A stretch of DNA of 64,000 nt from Clostridia bacterium (GTDB lineage: Bacteria; Bacillota; Clostridia; Christensenellales; Borkfalkiaceae): NCBI GenBank assembly GCA_029055875.1, contig JAIDCJ010000010.1:129473-193472 (forward strand), read 5' to 3'. The notes beneath the pieces are model-generated. The model did no database searches. It was not told the DNA's origin and saw only the letters and a list, made by a program, of their open reading frames with translations. Numbering within the stretch: position 1 is the stretch's first letter; the number at the start of each line of letters is the position of its first letter. The position numbers and the translations under genes are program-made. Positions 34,975 to 44,470 of the stretch are shown here, piece after piece.

Positions 34975-35003
34975 AAATTGAATATTTACAAGTGAGGAAA
35001 CGC

Positions 35004-37004
35004 ATGGAAGAGCCCGCTATCACGCAGGCGGAAGAGAATAAGAAAAAGCGTCTTCCGCATATCAATTTCCGCCCGATTCTCTTTTGCGCACTGGGGCTCG
35101 CCTTCGGAATTTTCCTCTATATCAGAATACATTTCGGAGGCCTCGCTGCCTCCGATTTTCTTTTTATCGGACTTTTGCTCTTTTTCGCAATCCGCCCGTA
35201 CGGTCTGAAACGCATTCTTTGCGCGGCTCTTTGCTTTTTTATTTTTGCAGGAGTCGGGGCTCTGTCTATTCATATCTATACAAGCCAATTTTCAAAAGGC
35301 GTGTCTTCGGGCGAATATGAAATTACGGGCGGGGTGCAGTCCTTTACGATAGAAAACAGCGCTTCCACTCTGGTTCTTTCCAATCTCAAAATAGACGGCA
35401 AGCGGGTGGACGGAAAGCTTTCGGTAAGCGTCAATTCGGACGAATTCCGCGCGGGAGATATATTGAGCTTCACGGCGGAAATTTCGCGCAGCGCGCTTCC
35501 AAAAAACGGAAATTCCTATTCGGAATATCTCTATGAAAACGGCATTCGCTATTCGGCGGACTACGTTGCCGCAGAAAAGACGGGCACCTCGTACAACGTG
35601 TTCCTGCGGTTCAATTCCTCTATCTATGACGCGTTGCACGCGAATATGCCGAAGGACGAAGCGGACGTGGCGTATGCGCTACTCACGGGCAATTCGCGCG
35701 GTGTGGACGATACGCTCATGCAGGCGATCCGCAAGGGCGGCATTGCGCATATCTTCGCCGTTTCGGGACTGCATATCGGGATACTGTTCGGAGCGGTATC
35801 TCTGCTGTTTTCGCCGCTGCTTAAAAAGAAAGCCTTTCTGCCCGCGCTGGCCGCGGCTATTTTTTACTCAGCCGTTTGCGGATTTACGGTATCGTCTATC
35901 CGCGCCGTGATCATGTGCGGGGTGCTCTCGCTCGGACGCGCGTTCGGGCGCAAGACGGATTTTTTGGATTCGCTCTCGTTTGCGGCGGTTCTCGTGCTTC
36001 TATTCATGCCTGCCGAGTTTCTCTCGGCGGGGTTCCGGCTCTCCTTCGGGGCGTGTGCGGGGCTTGCGCTCTTTTCTCCGACTTTGGAGCGTGCATTCAG
36101 AAAGCTCCCGCGCGTTATCGGGAAATATCTCGCCGCAGCTATATCGGTACAGATTTTTATTTTCCCCGTTCTGATAGAGAGCTTCGGCTATTTCTCCGTG
36201 TGGGGAATGCTGTTGAACTTCTTCCTCATTCCGCTTTTGCCCGTGCTGTTTTTGGGGCTTCTGCTATGTACGCTGTTTGCGCTTATTATTCCGCCTACGG
36301 CGGCTTTTTTTCTTTTTCTGCCGCAGGGGATGCTCTCCGCTCTTTTATACGTCGTTTCCGTGCTTGATTTCTCGTTCGTGCTCACGGGCTTTTCGCTCGG
36401 CGCGGGGGCGGCGGTCTGGCTTTGCGGCAGCGTGACGCTCTCGCCGAGGGTGCGCTTGAAACCGCTGCTACGCGGAATCGCAACGGGGGTATTCTGCGTG
36501 CTATTCGCGTTTTGCATGATTTATGAAAACGCCGTTTTTTACGGACTGAAAATCGACGTATACGAGGACGGCAAGGCGGCCGCCGCACTGCTGAGAACAA
36601 GCGATACTGCCGTGCTCGTCATCGACGGCGACGTATCCTTGAAGAAGTGTGAAGACTTTCTATCCCGCACCTACGGCGGGCAGCTGGAGGGGGTTGTCGT
36701 GCTGTGCTCGGACGAGCTGGACGGCATCAACGTGGGCGCGTTCCTGTCCGCTGCCGTCGTGTATGCGCGGGAGGAAATCGCCACGGGGCTCAACAAAACG
36801 GACGTAAGATTCGCGGAAAGCTTCAGCGTGGGGGATATGGCGTTCCGCTATGAAAGCTCCGAGAAAATCACGCTTTCGGCGGAGGGCAGGGTTGTGGAGT
36901 TCGATTTTGAAAATAACCCTGCACTCGGCGCGGATTTATTCATTGGAAAGGGGAGCGGGGGCTTGAAATTCTTTTTGAATCATGGTATAATCAAAGCGAT
37001 ATGA
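35004..37004 (+). CDS. comEC: ComEC/Rec2-family DNA uptake channel, short C-terminus
   Basis: ComEC forms the membrane channel for DNA uptake. The protein (666 residues from ATG 35004, which has GAGG upstream) has several N-terminal membrane helices, a soluble segment, and the Competence domain with HIFAVSGLHIGILFG followed by many membrane segments. The C-terminal 130 residues are short and lack the HxHxDH motif of the beta-lactamase-like nuclease domain usual in ComEC. It overlaps holA by four bases, a common gene order in Firmicutes. Uptake activity is uncertain. Confidence 0.9.
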   Translation: MEEPAITQAEENKKKRLPHINFRPILFCALGLAFGIFLYIRIHFGGLAASDFLFIGLLLFFAIRPYGLKRILCAALCFFIFAGVGALSIHIYTSQFSKGVSSGEYEITGGVQSFTIENSASTLVLSNLKIDGKRVDGKLSVSVNSDEFRAGDILSFTAEISRSALPKNGNSYSEYLYENGIRYSADYVAAEKTGTSYNVFLRFNSSIYDALHANMPKDEADVAYALLTGNSRGVDDTLMQAIRKGGIAHIFAVSGLHIGILFGAVSLLFSPLLKKKAFLPALAAAIFYSAVCGFTVSSIRAVIMCGVLSLGRAFGRKTDFLDSLSFAAVLVLLFMPAEFLSAGFRLSFGACAGLALFSPTLERAFRKLPRVIGKYLAAAISVQIFIFPVLIESFGYFSVWGMLLNFFLIPLLPVLFLGLLLCTLFALIIPPTAAFFLFLPQGMLSALLYVVSVLDFSFVLTGFSLGAGAAVWLCGSVTLSPRVRLKPLLRGIATGVFCVLFAFCMIYENAVFYGLKIDVYEDGKAAAALLRTSDTAVLVIDGDVSLKKCEDFLSRTYGGQLEGVVVLCSDELDGINVGAFLSAAVVYAREEIATGLNKTDVRFAESFSVGDMAFRYESSEKITLSAEGRVVEFDFENNPALGADLFIGKGSGGLKFFLNHGIIKAI

Positions 37005-37981
37005 AATTCGTACAGCTTGCAAACGCCTTAAAAGAAAACGTAGAGCCCTTCTACCTCGTAGAGGGCGAGGACGCTTACTTTCGCGACCACGCGGTGAGCG
37101 CCATCCGCGAGGCGTGCCATATTACGCAGCCCGTGTTCAATGAAACGCGGTTGGACGGCGAGTCGCTCAAGGGCGATTTGTCGGGCTTTGTGGCGGGGCT
37201 GAATACGCTTCCGCTCCTCGACGAAAAGCGGCTCGTGCGGGTTTACGATTTTTATCCCACCGAACGCGAATGGGAAAAATACTTCAAGCCCTATGCGTCT
37301 GCGCCCTGCCCTTCGACCGTGCTCGTAATCGTCAACTCGGGCAAGAAGGCGAACACTGCCGACTTAAAGCGCAAGGGCGGCGTAACGTTTATAGACTGTG
37401 CGCACGAGAGCGAGGATACGCTCGGCAAGTGGCTTTTGGGGGTAATGCGCCGAAGCGGGCTTGGGATAGACGTGGACGCCGCTTCCCTCATGGTGCGCTA
37501 CTGCGGCTCGGATGCGGCGCGCATGAAACGCGAAACGGAGAAGCTTGCGCTTCTTTTGGGCGAGGGCGGAAGAGTCACCCGCGCGGAAGTGGAAGAGTAC
37601 GTACCGAAGGACGTGGAGTATAAAATTTACGAGCTCACGCAGGCGGCGTCGCGGGGGAGCTTTGCGGCGTTTTCGGAAATTTTGGACGACCTCATGAAAA
37701 AGGGCTACGACGAGCACGCCGTGCTCGCAAGCCTCACCTCGCACTATAAAACGCTGTACGAGGTTTCTACCATGAAGGGGAGCGACGGCGAAGTGGCGGG
37801 TGCGCTCGGCATGAAGCCGTACGCCGTGCAGAAGAACCGCGAGGCGGCGGCGAGGCTCGGGCGGAGTCGCGTAGAGGAGCTCTACACGGCTCTGTATGCG
37901 CTCTCATGCGGCGCAAAGGGCGGAATTTACACAAAAACGGGCGCATTCATAGATGCGGTTGCAAAAATATTTTTCTCTTAG
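37001..37981 (+). CDS. holA: DNA polymerase III delta subunit
   Basis: HolA opens the sliding clamp during replication. The 326-residue protein has the family layout: EPFYLVEGEDAYFRDHAVSAI near the start, LPLLDEKRLVRVYDF, and a C-terminal helical collar domain (YDEHAVLASLTSHYKTLYEV). Length is normal. It overlaps comEC with ATGA and ends before the cdaA promoter. Confidence 0.93.
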   Translation: MKFVQLANALKENVEPFYLVEGEDAYFRDHAVSAIREACHITQPVFNETRLDGESLKGDLSGFVAGLNTLPLLDEKRLVRVYDFYPTEREWEKYFKPYASAPCPSTVLVIVNSGKKANTADLKRKGGVTFIDCAHESEDTLGKWLLGVMRRSGLGIDVDAASLMVRYCGSDAARMKRETEKLALLLGEGGRVTRAEVEEYVPKDVEYKIYELTQAASRGSFAAFSEILDDLMKKGYDEHAVLASLTSHYKTLYEVSTMKGSDGEVAGALGMKPYAVQKNREAAARLGRSRVEELYTALYALSCGAKGGIYTKTGAFIDAVAKIFFS

Positions 37982-37993
37982 CACAAAATAACT

Positions 37994-38022
37994 TTGCATT
38001 TTATACGAAAAAAAGATATAAT
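37994..38022 (+). promoter_or_regulatory. Promoter of the cdaA operon
   Basis: TTGCAT (37994-37999) and TATAAT (38017-38022) are 17 bp apart, 30 bp before cdaA, whose AGGAGGGG ribosome site follows. Confidence 0.75.
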
Positions 38023-38052
38023 GAATAACATAAAAAGGTAGGAGGGGTAGCT

Positions 38053-38889
38053 ATGCGTTCGCCGCAGCAAATTTGGGAAAATATCAAAAATGCAGTGCTC
38101 GGCATTCCACAAAATTGGTTCGTGTTCATCGAAGCGATTTTCGTGTTCACCGTCATTTACTTCGTGCTCAAAACACTTTGGGATAACGACGCGAAGAAAG
38201 CAATCATCGTGTATTTATCGCTCTTAGTGCTTACGGGTGCAATCGCACTCTTCCAGTCGCATTTCGACGCGGGTGTTTATTATATCGTTTTCCTGTTGAT
38301 TTCGCTCTTCTTCCTTTTGCTGTTCACCGCCGAAATCAAGCGCGGGCTTTGGAAAACCTCGCGCAAGGTTGCGGGCAAATCGGCCGCACCTGCCGCCAAG
38401 ACGTCCGCAGTCAATGCGCGGGCGGAGGTATATATCAACAACATTGTAAAGGCGGTGCAGAACCTTTCCAAGACGAACACGGGTGCGCTCATCGTTCTTT
38501 CCAACGGCAATCTTCCCCGCAACATTACCGACAGCGGCGTAACGCTGAACGCGAACATTTCCAGTCAGCTTATCGAGGGTATTTTCATTAACAAGGCGCC
38601 CTTGCACGACGGCGCGATGGTCATTTACGGCGATAAGATTCAAGCGGCGGGGTGCTTCTTGCCCCTCACGCAAAGAGAGTTCCCCAAGGACTACGGCACC
38701 CGTCACCGCGCGGGCATCGGCGTGACGGAAATTGCGGACGTTTCCACCATTATCGTTTCCGAGGAAACGGGAATCGTATCCGTCGTCAAGCTCGGCAAAA
38801 TTACGCGCTATATCGATTCGGAGAATCTGAAACGGTTCCTGCGCGAATACTATGTGAAAGAATTCAGCACGGAGGGTAAAGTTTCATGA
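38053..38889 (+). CDS. cdaA: Diadenylate cyclase CdaA
   Basis: CdaA makes the second messenger c-di-AMP from two ATP. The 278-residue protein has three N-terminal membrane helices (about 23-105) and a DisA_N domain with both key motifs: LHDGAMVI and GTRHRAGIG. Normal length. It is followed with a four-base overlap by a small membrane peptide in the place usually held by CdaR, then by DUF1015 and lysC. Confidence 0.95.
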   Translation: MRSPQQIWENIKNAVLGIPQNWFVFIEAIFVFTVIYFVLKTLWDNDAKKAIIVYLSLLVLTGAIALFQSHFDAGVYYIVFLLISLFFLLLFTAEIKRGLWKTSRKVAGKSAAPAAKTSAVNARAEVYINNIVKAVQNLSKTNTGALIVLSNGNLPRNITDSGVTLNANISSQLIEGIFINKAPLHDGAMVIYGDKIQAAGCFLPLTQREFPKDYGTRHRAGIGVTEIADVSTIIVSEETGIVSVVKLGKITRYIDSENLKRFLREYYVKEFSTEGKVS

Positions 38890-38996
38890 AATTCAAAAAA
38901 TTTATGAAGGACCTGTTCACGAAAAGGCTTTTAGTCAAAGGGCTTGCGCTCGTGTTTACCGTGCTCGTTGTTCTCGTTATGAACAGCATTATCTGA
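38886..38996 (+). CDS. 36-residue membrane peptide, CdaR-like stub
   Basis: ATG 38886 overlaps the cdaA stop by four bases and opens a 36-residue frame: a basic start (MKFKKFMKDLFTKRLLVKG) and one hydrophobic helix (LALVFTVLVVLVMNSII). CdaR, the YbbR-domain regulator normally encoded after cdaA, begins with just such a helix, but here no YbbR domain follows; the next gene starts five bases after the stop. It is either a truncated cdaR or a true micropeptide partner of CdaA. Confidence 0.7.
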   Translation: MKFKKFMKDLFTKRLLVKGLALVFTVLVVLVMNSII

Positions 38997-39000
38997 GATT

Positions 39001-40167
39001 ATGAAAAATTGTATCCAAATACCGAGAATCTTACTCCCCGAAAACGGGTTTGAGACGTGGGCGGTTATCGCGTGCGACCAGTTTACCTCCGACCGCGCCT
39101 ATTGGGAGCGCGTGAAGGAGACGGTCGGCTCCGAGCCCTCCACGCTTAACTTTATTTTGCCCGAGGTTTACCTCGGCGAAGAGGACGAAGTCCGCATTAA
39201 AGAGATTCATGAAAACATGTACCGCGCGCTCGAAGAGGAAACGATCACCAAGCTTGCGCGCGGGTTCGTATTTTGCGAGCGGGCCACCGCGTCGGGTACG
39301 CGGCGGGGGTTGGTTGCCGCAATCGATTTGGAAGCATATACTTGTAAGAGAGGGGAAGTTTCTCCAATCCGCTCCTCTGAAGAGGTGGTGCCTTCCCGTC
39401 TTCCCGCACGCGTTCGGCTCCGCCGCGGCGCGCCGCTCGAATTCCCGCACGCACTCGTTTTTTATCAGGATAAGAAAAACCGTATCGTGAAAGCACTCCT
39501 CAGAGAGGATTTGGAAAAGCTGTACGATTTCAAGCTCATGGAGGGCGGCGGTCATTTAACGGGCTACTTCGTGCCCGAATATCTTGCGGAGGAAATTGCC
39601 GAGGAGCTGTACTCGCGCGAAGAGCCCAGCTTTGCGGTCGCGGACGGCAACCACTCGATTGCGGCGGCAAAGGCGTATTGGGAAGAAATCAAAAAAACGC
39701 TCACGGGCGAGGAAAAGCTCTACCACCCCGCACGCTTCACGCTCGTGGAGCTCGTCAACCTCTACGACGACGCGGTGGAGTTCCACCCCATTCACAGGTT
39801 AATCAAAGAAATCGATACCGAAGCGCTGTGCGACTTCTTCTCGAAACGCGTAAAGTGCAAGCGGCAGGGTAGCGTGCTCTATCCCGCGCTTCCCGCTTCT
39901 GCCGAGACGGTAGAAACGGTGGACGCCGTCATTGAGGAATTCGTGCGCGTGAACGGCGGAAAGATCGATTATATCCACGGAGAGAAAGAGCTTTTGGCGT
40001 TTGCAAACGAAGAGGACGCGGCGGGCATTATGCTCAAGCCCATTGAAAAGGACGGCTTCTTCGAGCGGTTAAAACACGGAGATAATTTCCCGAAAAAGAC
40101 TTTTTCCATAGGGGAAGGCGTAGAGAAACGCTACTATGTGGAAGGGAGAGAAATCAGTTATGATTAA
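39001..40167 (+). CDS. DUF1015 family protein
   Basis: The 388-residue protein has the DUF1015 pattern: PENGFETWAVIACDQFTSD near the start, then FYQDKKNRIVKAL, VADGNHSIAAAKAYWEE and FHPIHRLI. The family is often annotated near serine metabolism genes but its reaction is unproven. It lies within the cdaA-lysC transcript and overlaps lysC by eight bases. Confidence 0.9.
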   Translation: MKNCIQIPRILLPENGFETWAVIACDQFTSDRAYWERVKETVGSEPSTLNFILPEVYLGEEDEVRIKEIHENMYRALEEETITKLARGFVFCERATASGTRRGLVAAIDLEAYTCKRGEVSPIRSSEEVVPSRLPARVRLRRGAPLEFPHALVFYQDKKNRIVKALLREDLEKLYDFKLMEGGGHLTGYFVPEYLAEEIAEELYSREEPSFAVADGNHSIAAAKAYWEEIKKTLTGEEKLYHPARFTLVELVNLYDDAVEFHPIHRLIKEIDTEALCDFFSKRVKCKRQGSVLYPALPASAETVETVDAVIEEFVRVNGGKIDYIHGEKELLAFANEEDAAGIMLKPIEKDGFFERLKHGDNFPKKTFSIGEGVEKRYYVEGREISYD

Positions 40168-41482
40168 GGTATGTAAGTTCGGCGGAACGTCCATGGCGGA
40201 CGGCACAAACCTCCTCCGCGTGAAGGCCATTCTCGATTCGGACGAGGCGCGCCGCTACGTCGTCGTGTCCGCGCCGGGGAAGCGCTTCGGCGGAGATATT
40301 AAGATTACCGACCTTTTATATGAAACGGCAAAGGACGTGCGCGAAACGGGCCGCACGGGCGAGGCGTTTGAAAAAGTGAAAGACCGTTTCCGCGGAATCG
40401 TAAGAGAGCTGAATTTAGACTTCGATATCGAAACGCTTCTGCTCGGCACGGAAGGGGAGATCCTCCGCGAAAATTCCGAAGATTTTGCGGCTTCGCGCGG
40501 CGAGTATCTTTCGGGGCGCGTAATGGCCGCGCTTCTCGGCATTCCCTTTATCGATGCGCGCGCCGTCGTCAAGTTCGACGCGGCGGGCAAGTTAGACGGC
40601 GAGAGAACGTTTTCGCTTCTGCGGGAAGCCTTAAAGGGCAAACCGCGCGCGGTGGTTGCGGGCTTCTACGGCGAGGACTATCGCGGCAAGGTAAAAACCT
40701 TTTCCCGCGGCGGGAGCGATATTTCGGGCGCAATCGTCGCGCGGGCGGCGGGTGCGGATTTATACGAGAACTGGACGGACGTTTCGGGCTTTTTGGCTTG
40801 CGATCCGAGAATCGTTCCGAGCCCCGCGCGTATCACCGCGCTTTCCTATAAGGAGCTGCGCGAGCTTTCGTACATGGGCGCGGACGTTTTACATAGCGAA
40901 TCTATCTTCCCCGTGCGCGAAGCGGATATTCCCATCCGCATTAAAAATACCTTCCGTCCCGAGGACGAGGGCACGGATATTCTGCCTACCTCGAAATACC
41001 GCTTCACGGGTAGGACGGTAACGGGCATTGCGGGTAAGAAAAACTTTACGGTCATCTTTATTGAAAAATCACTCATGAACGCCGAAATCGGCTTTACGCA
41101 TAAGGTGCTCGGCGTGCTCTTCAAGCACAACATTTCCTTCGAGCATATGCCCTCGGGAATCGATACGATGTCCTTCGTCATCGATAGCGAGCAGCTCAAA
41201 AACGGCGTGCTGGAAGAAATCTGCGAGGATATCAAGGCGGCGGTTTCCCCCAATAATCTGCGCATCTACGACGACATTGCGCTTATCGCAGTCGTGGGGC
41301 ACGGCATGAGCCGCAACGTCGGTACGAGTGCAAGACTGTTCGGCGCGATTGCCGGCGCGGGAATCAACGTGCGTATGATCGATCAAGGCTCCTCCGAGCT
41401 GAATATTATCGTCGGCGTAGACAACGAAAATTACGAGAGAACGCTCAAAGCCGTCTACGACGAATTCTTCACGGAAGCGTAA
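40160..41482 (+). CDS. lysC: Aspartate kinase
   Basis: This enzyme phosphorylates aspartate, the first step to lysine, threonine and methionine. The 440-residue protein starts KVCKFGGTSMADG, has SRGGSDISGAIVARA and ENWTDVSGFLACDPR in the kinase domain, and two C-terminal ACT domains (FIEKSLMNAEIGFTHKVL and VVGHGMSRNVGTSARLF). ATG 40160 lies downstream of GGAAGGGAGAG. Threonine synthase is at the other end of the window. Confidence 0.95.
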   Translation: MIKVCKFGGTSMADGTNLLRVKAILDSDEARRYVVVSAPGKRFGGDIKITDLLYETAKDVRETGRTGEAFEKVKDRFRGIVRELNLDFDIETLLLGTEGEILRENSEDFAASRGEYLSGRVMAALLGIPFIDARAVVKFDAAGKLDGERTFSLLREALKGKPRAVVAGFYGEDYRGKVKTFSRGGSDISGAIVARAAGADLYENWTDVSGFLACDPRIVPSPARITALSYKELRELSYMGADVLHSESIFPVREADIPIRIKNTFRPEDEGTDILPTSKYRFTGRTVTGIAGKKNFTVIFIEKSLMNAEIGFTHKVLGVLFKHNISFEHMPSGIDTMSFVIDSEQLKNGVLEEICEDIKAAVSPNNLRIYDDIALIAVVGHGMSRNVGTSARLFGAIAGAGINVRMIDQGSSELNIIVGVDNENYERTLKAVYDEFFTEA

Positions 41483-41570
41483 AAGAGAGCCCAAAACGCA
41501 ATTTTTAAGAATTTTATCCTATTTTGTCAAAAATTGTACGGAAAACTTCCGTACTTTTTTTTATAAATTG

Positions 41571-41599
41571 TTGCGAAAGTGTTAAAGCCGTGATATAAT
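41571..41599 (+). promoter_or_regulatory. Promoter of the epimerase gene
   Basis: TTGCGA (41571-41576) and TATAAT (41594-41599) are 17 bp apart, 41 bp before the ATG. Confidence 0.7.
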
Positions 41600-41640
41600 G
41601 TCATATGTTAGTATGACAAAAGCAAAAAGAGGAAGAGATT

Positions 41641-43227
41641 ATGAAAATTGCAATTACGGGCGCAACGGGCAATATGGGCAGAGCCGTTATGAATGCGATT
41701 TCCGCCGAGGCTTATATCGAGGAAATCAGGGTACTCAGCCATAGCTCGAAGCGCACGAAAAGTCTTTTGAAGAAGAATAAGAAATTAAAAAAGAAAATCG
41801 TTGTCGTAGAGGGAAGCGTTGCGGACGAAGCCGCGTGCCGCGCTCTCGCGGACGGCGTCGATATCGTTCTCAATTTCGGTGCGGTAATTCCGCCCCGTTC
41901 CGATCAGAATCCGAAAAGCGCAATCGAGTGCAACGAGGTGGGCGCAAACGTTTTGGTTTCCGTAATAGAGGGAATGGAAAGCCAGCCCATGCTCCTGCAC
42001 ACCTCCACGGTCGCGCTCTACGGTAACCGCTGTAAGCCGCACCTGTTCGGCAGAGTGGGCGATCCGCTTCTCGTGAGCCCCTTCGATATCTATTCCGCAA
42101 CCAAGCTGCGCGGGGAATTCCGCGTTTTGGAGAGCGAAATACGTAAATGGGTGGTGTTCCGCCAGACGGCAATGCTTCACCCGAATATGCTCACCGATAA
42201 CCTTTCCGACGGGCTCATGTTCCATACCTGCTTCGACGCGCCTTTGGAATGGGTGACCTCGCACGACAGCGGGATTCTCATTCGTAACTTCCTGCGCAGA
42301 CTCAACGCAGAGGATTTGCCCGAAAGCTTCTGGAAACGCTGCTACAATATCGGCGGCGGGCCCGAGAACCGTCTTTTCGGCTACGAAACTTATAACGACG
42401 GGTTTAAGATTATCGGCGGCAGTACCACGTGTTTCTTCGACCCCGGCTACAACGCAACGCGCAACTTCCACGGCGTTTGGTATTCGGATTCCAACGAGCT
42501 CGAGGAGCTGTTCCATTTCCAAGAGCAGACCTCTACCGATTACTGGCAGGAAATCTTGAAATGTCACCCGATATTCAGGGCGGGTAAAATCGTGCCGAAG
42601 AGGGTGATACGCCGTTTTGCTATCAAGCGGCTTTTGAAAAATTATAACTCGCCTGCGTACTGGGCAAAGCATCAGGATGCGGCGCGCCTTATGGCATACT
42701 TCGGCGGAAAGGACAAGTACGAAGAGCTTCAAAAGAAGAGTTGGAAGGAAGCGCTGCTTCCCGAAAAGTACGATCCCGCAAGCGGCATTTCCGATAACGA
42801 AACGCCCGTATTCTACGGCTACGATATCGGGAAAGCGGACGCGGATATTTCTTTGGAAGATTTGAAAAGCGTTGCCGAGGCGCACGGCGGAAAGCTCATC
42901 AGCGAAAAATTCAAGACGGGTGATATGTACGCCAAAATCGAGTGGGAAACGCAGGACGGCGAACGCTTTACCGCCACGCCCTATACGGTGCTCCGCGCGG
43001 GGCATTGGTATAACAGCATCTATACCGAGAACGTTTGGGACTTCGACCGCCTCTGCAAAAAGGACGCGGTGTTTGCATCGGTTTGGTACGATTCGCACGA
43101 AAAAGACGAGGATATGCGCTATTCCTTCGACGAAAATTTCAAGGCGCAGGCAGTAAAGACGCATGAACATTCTAATTATCTACTTTTCAGGAACGGGGAA
43201 CACAAAGAAGATCGCAGAGCAGTATAA
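41641..43227 (+). CDS. NAD(P)-dependent epimerase/dehydratase-like protein
   Basis: The first 300 residues form an extended short-chain dehydrogenase fold: GATGNMGRAVM for NAD(P) binding, LLHTSTVALYGN and the YSATKLRGE catalytic Tyr-x-x-x-Lys. A C-terminal portion of about 200 residues is unfamiliar and unusual for the family. ATG 41641 has AGAGGAAGAG upstream. Its last 65 bases overlap the next gene, so the two are coupled. Substrate unknown. Confidence 0.8.
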   Translation: MKIAITGATGNMGRAVMNAISAEAYIEEIRVLSHSSKRTKSLLKKNKKLKKKIVVVEGSVADEAACRALADGVDIVLNFGAVIPPRSDQNPKSAIECNEVGANVLVSVIEGMESQPMLLHTSTVALYGNRCKPHLFGRVGDPLLVSPFDIYSATKLRGEFRVLESEIRKWVVFRQTAMLHPNMLTDNLSDGLMFHTCFDAPLEWVTSHDSGILIRNFLRRLNAEDLPESFWKRCYNIGGGPENRLFGYETYNDGFKIIGGSTTCFFDPGYNATRNFHGVWYSDSNELEELFHFQEQTSTDYWQEILKCHPIFRAGKIVPKRVIRRFAIKRLLKNYNSPAYWAKHQDAARLMAYFGGKDKYEELQKKSWKEALLPEKYDPASGISDNETPVFYGYDIGKADADISLEDLKSVAEAHGGKLISEKFKTGDMYAKIEWETQDGERFTATPYTVLRAGHWYNSIYTENVWDFDRLCKKDAVFASVWYDSHEKDEDMRYSFDENFKAQAVKTHEHSNYLLFRNGEHKEDRRAV

Positions 43228-44032
43228 GCTCGCGTTCGAGGAAAGCGGCAACGAAGTTACGCTCCGCCCCCTTCCGATTGAAGGGGAAGTGAGCCTTGAG
43301 GGGTACGACCTCGTAGGCTTCGGCTATCCCATTCACGCGTTCAACGCGCCTGCAAACGTACTGCGCTTTGTGAAGTCGCTCAAAAAATGCGAAAAGCCCG
43401 TAAAGGCGTTTGTGTTTAAGAGCTCGGGCGAGCCCGTGCGCATGAGCGACGTTTCCTCTCTGAAACTCATTAAACTTCTGAAAAAACGCAATATTTTGGT
43501 GACGAACGAGTATCAGTACGTCATGCCCTATAACATTATTTTCCGCCATTCGGATGCGATGGCATACCGCATGTGGGATACGGTGCAAAAGCTTGTTCCC
43601 GTTGACTGCGGCGAGATTCTCGACGGTACGCCGCGGAAGGCGAAAAAAATGTTTTTGGGGAGCTTCTTTGCTTGGTTTCTTCGCATCGAGCACTGGGGCG
43701 GACGGCTTATCGGCCGAGGCTACAAAGTAAAAAAGGATTGCATTCATTGCAATATGTGCGTGAAGAACTGCCCGACGCAGAATATTAAAATAACGGAAAA
43801 GGGCAAGTTCAAGTTCGGGGGTGAGTGCCTCATTTGTATGCGCTGTGTGTTCAATTGCCCGACGGACGCATTCAAGCCTTCGCTACTCAACGGTTGGAAG
43901 GTGAACGGCGCGTATTCGTTCGAGCCGCCCAAAGAGGACGCACCCAAGAAAAAGGACAAGCACGCAAAATATTGCGCCAAAGCCTACAAACGCTATTTCG
44001 AGAACGCAGAAAAGAAAATTAACGCAAAATAA
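43163..44032 (+). CDS. Flavodoxin-ferredoxin fusion (EFR1-type)
   Basis: The N-terminal half is a flavodoxin-like domain (NILIIYFSGTGNTKKIA). The C-terminal half has two CxxCxxCxxxCP clusters (CIHCNMCVKNCP and CLICMRCVFNCP) for two [4Fe-4S] centres. EFR1-type proteins carry electrons in anaerobes. ATG 43163 lies inside the end of the epimerase gene, suggesting a joint redox function. A bidirectional terminator follows. Confidence 0.9.
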   Translation: MNILIIYFSGTGNTKKIAEQYKLAFEESGNEVTLRPLPIEGEVSLEGYDLVGFGYPIHAFNAPANVLRFVKSLKKCEKPVKAFVFKSSGEPVRMSDVSSLKLIKLLKKRNILVTNEYQYVMPYNIIFRHSDAMAYRMWDTVQKLVPVDCGEILDGTPRKAKKMFLGSFFAWFLRIEHWGGRLIGRGYKVKKDCIHCNMCVKNCPTQNIKITEKGKFKFGGECLICMRCVFNCPTDAFKPSLLNGWKVNGAYSFEPPKEDAPKKKDKHAKYCAKAYKRYFENAEKKINAK

Positions 44033-44036
44033 AAAA

Positions 44037-44064
44037 GCCGCCCGCGCTTATCAAGCGCGGGCGG
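44037..44064. terminator. Bidirectional terminator
   Basis: CCGCCCGCGCTT and AAGCGCGGGCGG form a long GC-rich stem with A residues before and T residues after, serving the flavodoxin gene on the plus strand and the rrf2 gene on the minus strand. Confidence 0.9.
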
Positions 44065-44071
44065 TAAAATT

Positions 44072-44470
44072 TTATTCTTCTTTTGGCAGTAAGTCGGCGA
44101 GGGTGTAACCCGAAAGGAAGTTATAAACCGTTTCGTCGAGTGCGCGCCAAATAGGCAGCGTTGGGCACTTGCCCGCGTTCGGGCAACCGCTTTCCCCCGA
44201 ACAGCTCGAAGCGGACATCGTCGTTTCCGCTTCGCTCAAAATCTCCGCAACGGTGTACTCCTCGGGCGCGCGCGCTAAGCGGTAACCGCCGTTTTTCCCG
44301 CGCGAGCCTTCCACAAACCCCGCTTTAACGAGCGCGGTCATAATGGTTTCCGCGTACTTGTGCGGAATGCCCTGCTCCTCGGCAATGCCTTTTAAGGACT
44401 GAAAATCCCCGCTCTTTGCAAGCTCCGTCATAATGTGCAGCGCATAGCGCCCTTTGGTGGAAACAATCAT
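44072..44470 (-). CDS. iscR: Rrf2/IscR-family iron-sulphur regulator
   Basis: The 132-residue protein is a winged-helix Rrf2 regulator: STKGRYALHIMTELA, GIPHKYAETIMTALVKAGFVEGSRGKNGGYRLAR, and a cysteine cluster CSGESGCPNAGKCP that would hold a [2Fe-2S] centre. It ends the nifS-nifU-rrf2 operon, overlapping nifU by four bases. It probably represses the operon through the dyad at 46109-46133. The symbol follows function; it could be CymR-like. Confidence 0.9.
   Translation of the reverse strand: MIVSTKGRYALHIMTELAKSGDFQSLKGIAEEQGIPHKYAETIMTALVKAGFVEGSRGKNGGYRLARAPEEYTVAEILSEAETTMSASSCSGESGCPNAGKCPTLPIWRALDETVYNFLSGYTLADLLPKEE

Noticed and set aside
41785-43170. 461-residue minus-strand open frame
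   Set aside because: It is antisense to the epimerase gene, has no family pattern or ribosome site, and results from GC-biased codons.
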